From contig OY992536.1 of the NCBI GenBank assembly GCA_963921195.1, positions 290,675,530 to 290,739,529 on the forward strand: a stretch of 64,000 bases of DNA. Reading direction: 5' to 3'. The translations under genes and the position numbers were made by a program. The DNA is from Pegoplata infirma (lineage: Eukaryota > Arthropoda > Insecta > Diptera > Anthomyiidae). Of the stretch, positions 44,228 to 54,387 are shown one piece after another; the stretch's first letter is position 1; every line of letters begins with the position of its first letter. Below the pieces are notes generated by a model that ran no database searches, was not told the DNA's origin, and saw only the letters and a program-made list of their open reading frames with translations.

Positions 44228-45524
44228 TTGTAATTTGAAAACGTTTTTTTAGTGTAGATCAACAACTATTTGTCGAACTTTTGCACATAATGTTGTACAA
44301 TTTTAGTCTATTTTTTTGTTGGAAAGATTCTGAAGGCATATTGGATATATTTGAATACTTGGTTGCAAAAAATAATTCTACACAAGCTTTATTAAATTAC
44401 TAGGTCACTTGGGACCTTATACGTCATTGAACTTCTGCCAGTCATTACCAGTCATACGATGGTTGATATTAAGTAAAAGTTGCAGTATTGGAGCAGTTTT
44501 GAGTAAATTTTTTTTTTACAGATATGGGGGTTATTATGAAAATTCGTTTTTTTCTCACCTCAAACCACTGTGCAATTATGTAAAAGAGTTTCTGCTAACA
44601 TTTAAAGCATTTTCGTAAAAAAAAAATCCTTTAAACAAAACTAGATACGAAACCCAAATATTTTCCCCAGAAAATATTTTGGATAATAGCCTAAAAATTC
44701 TGAGATGTTTTGTTTATCAACAATCATATCTAATTTACTTTAAAAACATTTTTAATGTCTTTATTAAAAATAAAAAAAAATCATAAGAATTATTTGGTTT
44801 AATTTTCATCTTTGATTAATCCTTTAAATCTTTGTCCCATATTTTCTATATCAAAAAGTTTTAGCAACTGTTTGAAGAAATGTTCAAACTAAATGGAAAT
44901 GTGCTGTTGGAGGGAGTTAAAATACTTACTGCATGATAGAAAAAGGCATGAAAACTCATTAGCGTTAATTAATTATACAGCTTCAAGCTATTTTGGTATA
45001 ATTCCATTTATTGTTTCAAAGGACACTGAGGTATCAAGGACAAACATAAAATGACAATTACAAACAAAAACACGATTACCACATTTTCCCAACAACAAAC
45101 AACTGGGAATACAATGAAAATACAATAAGAAAAGTTAACCATTTAGAAAAATTGCATAGGAAGTAAAGAATCTATTATTTTTAAATTACACGTATTTAAC
45201 GGAGTGTTAAAGTAAATCGGAGGAGGTTTTAAAAAAAATGATAATAGAAAAAGTAGCAAGGAAGTGCATTTTAGTAAGATGTTAAGAATAAAGCCTTTTG
45301 ATTTGAAAAATTATTCTTAAATCAACTAAACTTAAACATTATACCAAAGATATTCAAGACACACACAGAAAAAATTAGTTTGTGATGATTTAAATTAGAA
45401 AGTTGTAATATAAACAAAATATATAATTGCATTGACAAATTGCGTTTTTATATAAAATTTTAACAATTTTTTTCGTCAATGCAATTAACTGTTTTTGTAA
45501 ATATGAAAAATTTATAATTGAAAA
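44228..45524. other. A+T-rich spacer, nothing recognised
   Basis: No repeat partner or domain-bearing frame was found. A CACACAGAAAAAATTAG word at 45364 resembles a family S end without a partner. Confidence 0.45.
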
Positions 45525-46319
45525 CAAGTTTGAAAGTCGTAGTCGCTCAACATCGACCATACACTCAAAAAAAAAGACATAACTAAAATTTGGAAAAAAC
45601 TTACTTAAAAATAGTTTTTTTAAAATTTAACTAATAAACTATGGGAAAATTTCCTAACTATCGGGGAAATGTTCATGTACGGAAAAAAAATTAAAAATTT
45701 TCGTTTAATGGATTTCTTTCATTTTTATTTTCAAAAGTGTCCTGAAAATTTTTTATTCTACTTGATCTAAAAGTTATGCGGAAAAAATTTTAATTTAAAT
45801 TAAATTAAATGATAAAAAATTTTGGATTTTTGAAATTTAAAAAAAAATTGTCTTGCGACATCATACACTGATACAAATTTGTACATGACAATAATGAAAA
45901 CCTAAAGGAATAATTTTTTACTAATCTAATGAAAAATTTTAAAGAAATTATGAAATCTTTTGAATCAAATAATTTGTCCTTATTAAAGGAATAATTTTTC
46001 ACTACTCTAATAAAAAATTTTAATGGAATTATGAAATCTTCTGAATCAAAATTTCTGAAAATCTTGCACGCAATGTGTGGAATTTCATTCGGCATATAAA
46101 ATATTTCATTTTTGTATTGAAACAATGTTAATTAATTCCATTCATTAGGGCGATTTTTTCCTACCTTCACGAAATTTTATAAAAAAAACTCTAAAATTCC
46201 TTCCTTCGGCCCTTTCATATGTAATTTTATTATTAATATTGATGCGCTGAACACGAATATCAAAAAATTTTAAAACAAACAAACGGTTTTCGAGATATCA
46301 CTATTTGAAATTAAAAAAA
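45525..46319. repeat. DINE fragment, isolated CACTC end, 81-bp tandem pair
   Basis: 'TCGTAGTCGCTCAACATCGACCATA' (45536 on) is a stub of a subfamily A end, cut by TA-CACTCAAAAAAAAAGACA (45553), a family-type end for which I found no right end. 45908-45970 and 45989-46051 are direct copies with an 81-bp period (GGAATAATTTTT...AATTATGAAATCTT). 46230-46319 resembles family N (GGTTTTCGAGATATCACTAT). Confidence 0.55.
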
Positions 46320-48322
46320 AACAAGTAAGAAAATTATAGTCGGTCAAGACCGACCATATAATACCCTACACCAGAGTGACCCGGAAAATGGGTCCCTAGT
46401 TGAAACATGGACTGATTAGATCTATATTTTGTCAAATCTTTAATAAGTGTAAAAGCACTCACAAATCAAATTTGAGTGGAATAGGCTTCTTTTTGTTGAC
46501 AATAAACCGCTTGACCTGAATATCGGGCGAAATTTTCACATGGGACCTAAGTCCAAAAATGGTCCGATGATAATCAGATTTGATAAGGTTATAAAAGTAC
46601 GCGTTTAACATACACAAACAAAATTTTAATTAAATATTTTCTATTTTCATGAAATTTGAGAGATTTATGTAAAAAATTGGGAAAGTTGTTTGTATGGGGG
46701 CTACAAGAAGATCTGGCCCGATTTCTTAAAAATTCGGAATGGTGATTTGTGTGAATGAAACATGATTACCTGCAAAAATATACCCATTAAAATGCGGTTA
46801 TTAGAGTCATTTGAGCCAAACCTAAGGAGGATCTTTGTATGGGGGCTACACTGAAAAAAAATTTTACCATTTTTAAAGCATGTTGAACTTAATTTAAAAA
46901 AAGAAGGGTATGCGAGGGCTCCAAAGATTTTAATTCTTCTTCCAAGTATATTTTTTCCTAAAACATAGTAATGCATTTACTTAAATATATCTTAAAAATA
47001 AGTAAAATTGTACTTATTATAAGTTTAATTGTTTTTATCCAGAGGAAAAATATTTTTTTTAAATAAGTAACAATTTCCTTAAACTTACGGATTCTGTGGA
47101 TCCTATGGAGTCCCAATGTGAGGGCCCTACGGGCCCCCAACATATGGGGTCCGCCCATGAGTATGTGCGTACACTATTATAGGGTCACTATTGATTTTGA
47201 TTCAAAATTTTGGTCAGAATCGCTCTATCTGGCTTAGTTTTCCAGATCTGGGAACGGGGTCTTGAGAAATTTGATCATGAAATAACTCGAAAACTATAAC
47301 TCGGAGAGCTTTCGGGTCTTCGGTGGTCATATTCTACAAGTTAAGGACTACAAAAATTCCTTTGGAATTTTTTTCGTATCTGCAGTATTTGCAGAGTTAT
47401 AGGCATTTGAAAATTCCGCGAAAATCGAAATTTGGATTTAAAGTTAGGGTCTCATGGGGTCTTTAGATGGAGCCCCCAGATGGGGTCCCCAAAATACCTC
47501 AAGTATTTTTTTCTCAAGTTAAGTCAATTCTTTCTTAAACTGATGAAGAAACGGATTCAAATAAAGTCAATGAAATCAATAAAATAAAGGTTACTTTTTT
47601 CTTAACTTAAAACAAAAATTGATTAAATTAAAGAAAATGCGTTTTGGAATTAAAGATTAGTACTTATTTGATTCAATGTCTTGAAAATGTCTATACTATT
47701 TTTAAGTAAGTAACGTACTTATTTATTTTTTTTGCACACAATTTAATTTTTTTTCTTTTAAGTAAAACAAAATTTTTTAATAAACCCTTTTTTTCTCAAA
47801 TGCAATCAATCCGCCATTAATGTAAAGAATATTTAACTTAATTTAAAAAAACAAATTAAGGAAAACTTTTGTGCTTTTTTAAGTATTTGCATGTACTATC
47901 TTCAAGTTTATTTTCTTTGTTTTAAGTAAAACCACCTTATATTCAGTTAAGTTGAAGTAAATTATAAAAAAAATTGTGTTCTTAAATTAATAACAGTGTT
48001 TATTTAATTTCAGTATAGTTATTTTTTTCAGTGTAGGTCTAAATATGAACCGATTTTTTCCAATTTCAAAAGGCTTCGTCCTTGGGCCAAAAGAAGCTTA
48101 AGTTTCAAATTTCAAGTCAATTGATTAAAAATTGCGACCTGTATCGTGTTTACACCGTTTACATGGACAGACAGACGGACGGACATCGCTAAATTGAATC
48201 AAAAAGTGATTCTAAGTCGATCGGTATACTTAAAAGTGGGTCTAGGACCAATATTTCGGGTAGTTACAAACATCAGCACAAACTCATTATACCCTGTACC
48301 ACAGTGTGGTGTAGGGTATAAA
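46320..48322 (-). mobile_element. DINE-1/mini-me-like repeat, subfamily A copy 4 (interrupted)
   Basis: 46320-46848 and 48034-48322 together form a full subfamily A element in the same orientation as copy 3. Landmarks: ACAAGTAAGAAAATTATAG, 'GACAGACAGACGGACGGACA' and GTGTGGTGTAGGGTATAA. It is split by the 46849-48033 element. Confidence 0.8.
46849..48033. mobile_element. CACTG-type TA element (U) inside DINE copy 4
   Basis: The left end is CACTGAAAAAAAATTTTACC and the right end TTATTTTTTTCAGTG, with TA at 46847-46848 and 48034-48035. DINE copy 3 reads GGGGGCTAGGTCTAAAT at this point, the empty site with a single TA. The interior has TTAACTTAATTTAAAAAA-type words near both ends and a less A+T-rich middle (GAGGGCCCTACGGGCCCCC, 47119). 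No transposase is recognisable. Confidence 0.85.
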
Positions 48323-49484
48323 TACGGGTTTTCCTGCGGTCTAGAAATTTAAAAAACTTAAAGTTTTTTTTTTCTTAATCCTTTCAAAAGTCTTGAGACA
48401 AACTTTCATTAAAAATTAATTTGAGCTAAATCCGATAATTTTAACCCATATTTCCCTTCGATCAAAGTTTTGGATTTTTAGAAAATTTCACCAAAAACTC
48501 TTGACTTTGATCGAGGGACGCCATAGGTTAAAATGTTTTAACTTGTTTCAAATTAAGTTTAGATGAAAGTTTGTCTATCTAAGTCACTCTAGAAAATAGT
48601 AAGTGGAAAAAAACTTTGAAATTTTGTTTTAATTTCTTAAACAAATGAAAAACCCGCATTTTTGGAAATTTTTTGATAAATTTCAAATGGCGATATCTCG
48701 AAAACTGCTTGACCGATTTCAGGATTTGTTTGGTATTCAGCATGTCAAACATAATTAAAATAATGTATCGCAAGATAATTGCTCTCATATTTTCTATATT
48801 TTAAAAATCCCGAATTTAGGTGGAAATGCTCCAAAACCAAAATTTTTATCGCAGAGCGCCAAGAGTGAAAATAATGGGATTTGGCTCAAATTAGGTTTAA
48901 ATGAAAGACTGTCTTAAGTTCTATGAAAGGGTTAGGTTAGGTTAGGTTGGGTGGGGGTGCCATTTAGCGTATTCACTCGGAGGCCAGCGATAGGATAAAG
49001 AAAACGAAATTTCGAGACATCTTTAAACAAAATTCATAAACGTAGGAAAAACCGTAATTTTTAGAAAATTTCAAATAGCGATATCTTGAAAACCGGTTGA
49101 CCAATTTTTTTTTTTTTTTTTTATATACGATAATTCAAATTTAATTTTAAGACATATTTCCTAAAAATATGTTCACACCACATTTAACTCAAATTAAGTC
49201 TAAATTTACTACCAATTAGTTCATTTATGTTAGAATAAAATGAAAAGTTCTTTGAATTTAGTTAAAAGCTTCAACAAGATGTGTTAAAACCCAAAATGGC
49301 CATATCTCGAAAACTAAGCAAGACATAGCAAAACGGATGAAATTGAAAAAAGAAAATATTATAAAGGAAAACATGAAATAGCCTAGCTCTAAACATCTGG
49401 CGACCTCATAAGACGCAAATTTGAATCAAAAATTTTGCATTCCCAAGATTTTAGAAATGCGCACATCTCCTGACACCCTCCATA
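48323..49484 (+). repeat. Family N tandem units with a GGTTA insertion
   Basis: Family N landmarks recur (GCGATATCTCGAAAACTGC, AGCGCCAAGAGTGAAAATAA, 'TTTGGCTCAAATTAGG', CGATATCTTGAAAACCGG). One unit is interrupted after CTATGAAAGG by (GGTTA)n and a G+C-richer stretch, GGAGGCCAGCGATAGG, before family N sequence resumes near 49010. 49135-49484 is unclassified. Confidence 0.6.
48930..48951 (+). repeat. Short (TTAGG) run
   Basis: GGTTAGGTTAGGTTAGGTTG contains three TTAGG units, the ancestral insect telomere repeat. Diptera are not known to use TTAGG telomeres, and a 22-bp run inside a repeat is not a telomere. It is noted as an interstitial motif. Confidence 0.7.
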
Positions 49485-49691
49485 ATGTAAAAAAGATTAT
49501 TTGCAAAAAAATTCCCAAAAAAATTTGTTGATGAAAACAAAAAATCCGCCAAAAAAAATTTTTTGGTGAAAAAATAAAAATTTCATGATTTTTTTTTTTT
49601 TAAAATACTTGTTTTTGTTTAAATTCCATTCGGTATATATTTCTGTTTACATATGTTAACCAGCAGGCGAATTAAAGCATTTCGTAAATTA
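49485..49691. mobile_element. Subfamily P repeat, left part
   Basis: It matches 11640-11870 (CACCCTCCATAATGTAAAAA, TTTTTTGGTGAAAAAATAAA, TTACATATGTTAACCAGCAG). It appears to resume at 54005 after the palindrome and the family F copy. Confidence 0.55.
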
Positions 49692-50658
49692 CACTGTGCT
49701 ACACCAAAAATATGCAGGGGTTCTCATATAAAAATTCGGGTTGGTTGGAGTCCATAGAGTACTGATATACTCATAGTTTTTCTGGATCACTTCGTTAAGT
49801 ACGTTTTTTATTGGCAAATGTGTTGGAAAACGGAAATTCTTAAATTACAACTTTAAAAAATTATTACTTTGTTAGTTTACAACCGATTTTCGATTTTATG
49901 GATTTGTTTTAAAGGCATAGGTCTTACCTTTCAAACAAAACAAAAATATTAAAAATCGATCAAGAATTGGCGGAGCTACGATCGCTTAAGTAAAAGAAAA
50001 CCGAATTTTTTGAAAAATTTGTCATATTCTTTACACTCTAAGTTGAAAGTGAATCCTTAAACAATTTTTTTGAATTTTTTGTAAAAAAGTATAGTAAAGT
50101 GGCTTTCCAAAACACCAAAAAACATAACAATCGGTTAAAAAATGAATGAGTTATGCTAAGTTTTGTGATAGGACATTTTTAATTTTTTTCGGAAACGCTT
50201 GTAATTCAAGCATTATTCATAAATCTTGTTACTAGTAGTAATTTTATGCGCATATGCATATAAACTAGAGATGGGAACGTAATTAGATTTGTGCGTGATT
50301 CACACATGATCAGAAGTGAGCGTGATTGAAAATTAATTTTACTCACGTGGTTGTTAGTGAGTGTCAGTGTGAGTGGAATAAAAAAATGGGCGTGTCAGTT
50401 ACTTCCAAATCCTATTTATAATTTTTTGGGTTTGTTTAAAAAATATCAGTGTTACTTCTTAAACAAAAAAATATTGAGAATAGGTTAAAAACAGGCTAAG
50501 GTGCGCTTGTTTAAGTAAAAATCCTTTTTTGAAGAGTTATACCTGCAACATTTTTATGACAGAAAAAGCTGTGCGCTTGCAAACATGTTTTTTTAAAACG
50601 AAATTGCTAAAATTGTGGGATCATTTGATGGAAATTTTACCTGTTTATAAATATACAT

Positions 50659-51133
50659 GTGAGGCATTCCACACCAAATGTTCAGTGAGAAAAAAATTGT
50701 GTACCAAAATTTTTCAATGGGTCCCGGGTAAAAAAGTTTTTTATATAACTAGGGTGAGATTTCCATGCAAATGCATGTTTTTTGTCGAAAGCCTAAAAAC
50801 GATATCGACCAATTATCTTTCCGAATCAAGAGATTTGCATTAAATGGCATCGATTTGTTTTCGCATATTTTGCATATTTTGGTGAAAATACATATTTTTG
50901 CATATTTTGATTTTAAATGCATATATTGTGCATATTTCGAACTTTTAAGTGCATATTATTGCATATTTTGGCATAAATTAGCAAAAACACAAATTGAAAT
51001 TAATTTTTTTCAAAAACTTTTTTAAATTTTTAAAATTTATTTTGAAAATCAGAAAAATTACTTTTTTTTCTTCTTAATTTTTTTTTATAGATTTTCTTAA
51101 TTTTTAAAAAAATCTTGCTAGACAAACATCTAA

Positions 51134-51164
<31 letters not shown>

Positions 51165-52490
51165 CAAAAGTGGCCGGATTTTTTATAAATTGACTTTTTT
51201 AAAAAATGGAAAATTTCAAAAAAAATTTAATCGATAGCCGATACAAAACTATACAAGAATGTAAATTTTTGAGATTTTGGTGCATTTCGTTTTTATTTGA
51301 TATATATTTAAACAAGTTACAAACTTGACCATTTTTCCAATATTTGACCACGCCTCCTAAGCCCAGTTTTTGAAAAATTGAACAACCAAAAACGTAATTT
51401 TCTTACGAGGCATTCCACACCAAATGTTCAGCAAAAAAAAAAAAGTTGTGTCGTGTCAATATGAAATCATTTTCAAAGTATTCGCTCTTAGGGTACTATT
51501 AAATAACAAAAATAAAATTTAAGTTTTTTCAAAAAGTGGGCCTTGTAGGCGTGGTCAAAAATTGAAAATATCTAACTTTTTTGCCTGAGCATCTTTACTT
51601 CAATATTTATGCAAATTAAATGAAACACAGTAAAGTCTTAAAGACAAAAGCTGTTTATAGATTTTTGAATGGGCTATCAATTAAATGGGCTATCAATAAA
51701 AGCTGAATGGGCTATCAATAAAAGCTAAGAAAATGAAAATTGGAACGTTTTCAGAAGAAGTTCTGATTTTTTTAAATTTAAACTTAAACTTTATTTATCA
51801 AAAAACATGCCGCAATTTTATTTGTTTTTTATTTTTTTAAAAAAAGTTAAAGGAATTTTCTATCTGATCTGAAATTTTTAGAGATGTGTTTTGCCTTGTT
51901 TTCGAAAAATCAAAATTAAAAAATTGCAACACGCTTATTTTATACAATAATGGTATTTAAAACGTGTGCGTATGAGTAATATCAATACTTAAAAAATATT
52001 TTAAGAGGCGATGGTAGCGTGAGTGAGTTTTTAATAACGATTACGCACGCTTATAAAAGAAAAAATTTAGTCACGCACGATATTTTATTTTGCTCACGCT
52101 CATTCACGCACACGTGAGTAGAAAAAATAAGTTACGGTCACGATGTTCACGTGAGCGTGAGTAAAATAAAATATCGTGCTTGAATATTTTTTTTCTTTCA
52201 TTAGCGTGCGTGATCGTGAATAAATACTCAGGCAAAAAAGTTTGATATTTTTAATATTTGACCACGCCTACAAGGCGCACTTTTTGAAAAAAACTTAAAT
52301 TTTATTTTTGATATTTTTTAGTACCCTAAGAGCGAATACTTTGCAAATGATATCCCATTGAAACCACTATGGTTTTTCTGTAGTGGAACAGTTGGTGTGG
52401 AATGCCTCACATAGCTATCCATACAACCCATTTAAAAATTTACGGTTCACATGTTTTTTTTCGCTGAACATTTGGTGTGGAATGCCTCAT
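50659..52490. mobile_element. Family C copy 3 at the palindrome centre
   Basis: It starts GTGAGGCATTCCACACC and ends GGTGTGGAATGCCTCATACG. The immediate flanks, TTTATAAATATACATG and CGTATATTTATAAACA, are themselves inverted copies, so the element lies at the exact symmetry point of palindrome X. A further family C-type foldback is nested at 51407-52411. 50855-50990 iterates TGCATATTTTG words. Confidence 0.75.
51407..52411. mobile_element. GAGGCATTCCACACC foldback (C-like) nested in C copy 3
   Basis: The left end GAGGCATTCCACACCAAATG and the right end CAGTTGGTGTGGAATGCCTC bound arms mirroring TATTCGCTCTTAGGGTACTA and CCTTGTAGGCGTGGTCAAA. Flanking C sequence continues on both sides (AAAAACGTAATTTTC before, TATCCATACAACCCATT after), as in C copy 2 where the two are adjacent. 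The interior holds another CACTCAC-type cassette (52010-52160). Confidence 0.75.
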
Positions 52491-53452
52491 ACGTATATTT
52501 ATAAACAGGTAAAATTTCCATCAAATGATCCCACAATTTTACCAATTTCGTTTCAAAAATGTCAAATGTTTTTTGTCATAAAAATGTTGCAGGTATAACT
52601 CTTCAAAAAAGGTTTTTACTTAAACAAGCGCACCTTAGCCAGTTTTCAACCGATTCACAATATTTTTTTGTTTAAGAAGTAACACTGATATTTTTTAAAC
52701 AAACCCAAAAAATTATAAATAGGATTTGGAAGTAACTGACACGCCCATTTTATTCCACTCACACTGACACTCACTAACAACCACGTGAGTAAAATTAATT
52801 TTCAATCACGCTCACTTCTGATCATGTGTGAATCACGCACAAATCTAATTACGTTCCCATCTCTAGTTTATATGCATATGCGCATAAAATTACTACTAGT
52901 AACAAGATTTATGAATAATGCTTGAATTACAAGCGTTTCTGAAAAAATTTAAAAATGCCCTATCACAAAACTTAGCATAACTCATTCATTTTTAAACCGA
53001 TTGTTATGTTTTTTAGTGTTTTGGAAAGCTACTTTACTATACTTTTTTACAAAAAATTAAAAAAAATTGTTTAATGATGCACTTTCAACTTAGAGTGTAA
53101 AGAATATGACAAATTTTTCAAAAAATACGTTTTTTTTTTACTTAAGCGATCGTAGCTCAGCCAATTCTTGATCGATTTTTAATATTTTTGTTTTGTTTGA
53201 AAGGTAAGACCTATACCTTTAAAACAAATCCATAAAATCGAAAATCGGTTGCTAACTAACAAAGTAATAATTTTTTAAAATTGTAATTTAAGAATTTCCG
53301 TTTTTCAACACATTTGCCAATAAAAAACGTACTTAACGAAGTGATCCAGAAAAACTATGAGTATATCAGTACTCTATGGACTCCAACCAACCCGAATTAT
53401 CATATGAGAACCCCTGCATAAATTATTTTTGGTCTTTTGTAGCACAGTGTTA

Positions 53453-53881
53453 TTGTTTCTGTAAAGACAGTCGAGCTCAGGCTCTAATTATAATTATGTA
53501 TTATAATTTTTTGATTTGTTATATATGGTTTTGAATTGAGAAAAGTGTGAAAGAAAAATTTTAATTTTTCTAAAAATTTAAGACATCCTGGTTTGTTTCT
53601 TACTAGTTTCATATTATCCAGTTATAATAATCTTCAGAAAAACTTTTAATGTCAAATTTATTTAGTTAATAGTCAATAAAACTCTATATGTGAAAATTAT
53701 TTACAGATCGCAGCCGACAAGGATTGAACTCATCATCATCTGTAATACTTTGCTATTAACTGCTTGTAACGTACAATCACTCTAGACCGATACGCCAAGT
53801 AGGCTGTTAAGCAAGTATCAACTAAATCTGATTTTTTCAATTCGAGTGTGGTTGTTGCTGTTGTTTTTTTCTAACAGAAGA
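53453..53881 (-). mobile_element. Family F repeat with tRNA-like head, copy 2
   Basis: It matches 33644-34068 along its length. On the minus strand, 53806 to 53711 is the tRNA-like part, with a TCGGTCTAGAGTG A-box region and a B-box-like GAGTTCAATCC. It directly abuts palindrome X on the left. Confidence 0.6.
53711..53806 (-). ncRNA. tRNA-like segment of family F copy 2
   Basis: This is the counterpart of 33901-33994. An extra ATC in CATCATCATC and the change to GACAAGG weaken the T stem further. It is not a functional tRNA. Confidence 0.4.
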
Positions 53882-54387
53882 CTTGTTATTGTAATTATGT
53901 GTAAACAAACTTTTATTTTTAGTAATCATTATTCTTCTTCCTCTCCTTCATCAATTCTGATCTAATTGTAAGTACTTATTTTGCAAACTTTGCCAGACAT
54001 GGTCTATATTTAAGGGTTATGTTGAATGTATCAAAGTTTTTGAGGTGTCCTTACAATTTTGTTCATAACTTTTGAAACGCTGAACCAATATCGGTCAAAT
54101 GCAATATCGGTCAGATGCAATACAAAATATCGGTCTGGGACCGATATTTCGATTCTAAGACATTCTAGACATATTACACAGATATGACTGTAACTTAACA
54201 TATTTACTTATTTTGGTTCGACTGAGTGGCGTTTTTATCGAAAGACTTATCTTATTACATTCATAACTAGCCACCACTGAAAAAAATATCACGTAAAACA
54301 TCACGTAGACCATATTGAACATTTATAACAAAATTTATTTGTTTTCAGAAAAATTACATCTTAATCTCAGCATATTTACGCTGTCTA
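53882..54387. other. Spacer and subfamily P repeat, right part
   Basis: 54005-54190 (GGGTTATGTTGAATGTATCA, TTGAGGTGTCCTTAC, AACGCTGAACCAATATCGG) matches 11860-11960 and looks like the continuation of 49485-49691. TATCGGTC is duplicated locally (54092-54150). Confidence 0.5.

Larger units (their letters stand above)
49692..53449. mobile_element. 3.76-kb palindrome, CACTGTGCTACA ends (X)
   Basis: The left end CACTGTGCTACACCAAAAAT is mirrored by GGTCTTTTGTAGCACAGTG, with TTA on each side (49689-49691 and 53450-53452). The arms (49692-50658 and about 52491-53449) mirror closely (GGAGTCCATAGAGTACTGAT, ATCGATCAAGAATTGGC-type, CTAGAGATGGGAACGTAATT). Each arm contains a CACTCAC cassette. The centre is occupied by a family C element (50659-52490). 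CACTG ends with a 3-bp duplication would suit a CACTA/Chapaev-type element, but no transposase is present. Confidence 0.8.

Noticed and set aside
48930..48951. Telomere repeat
   Set aside because: Only three units, interstitial, and Diptera do not maintain TTAGG telomeres.
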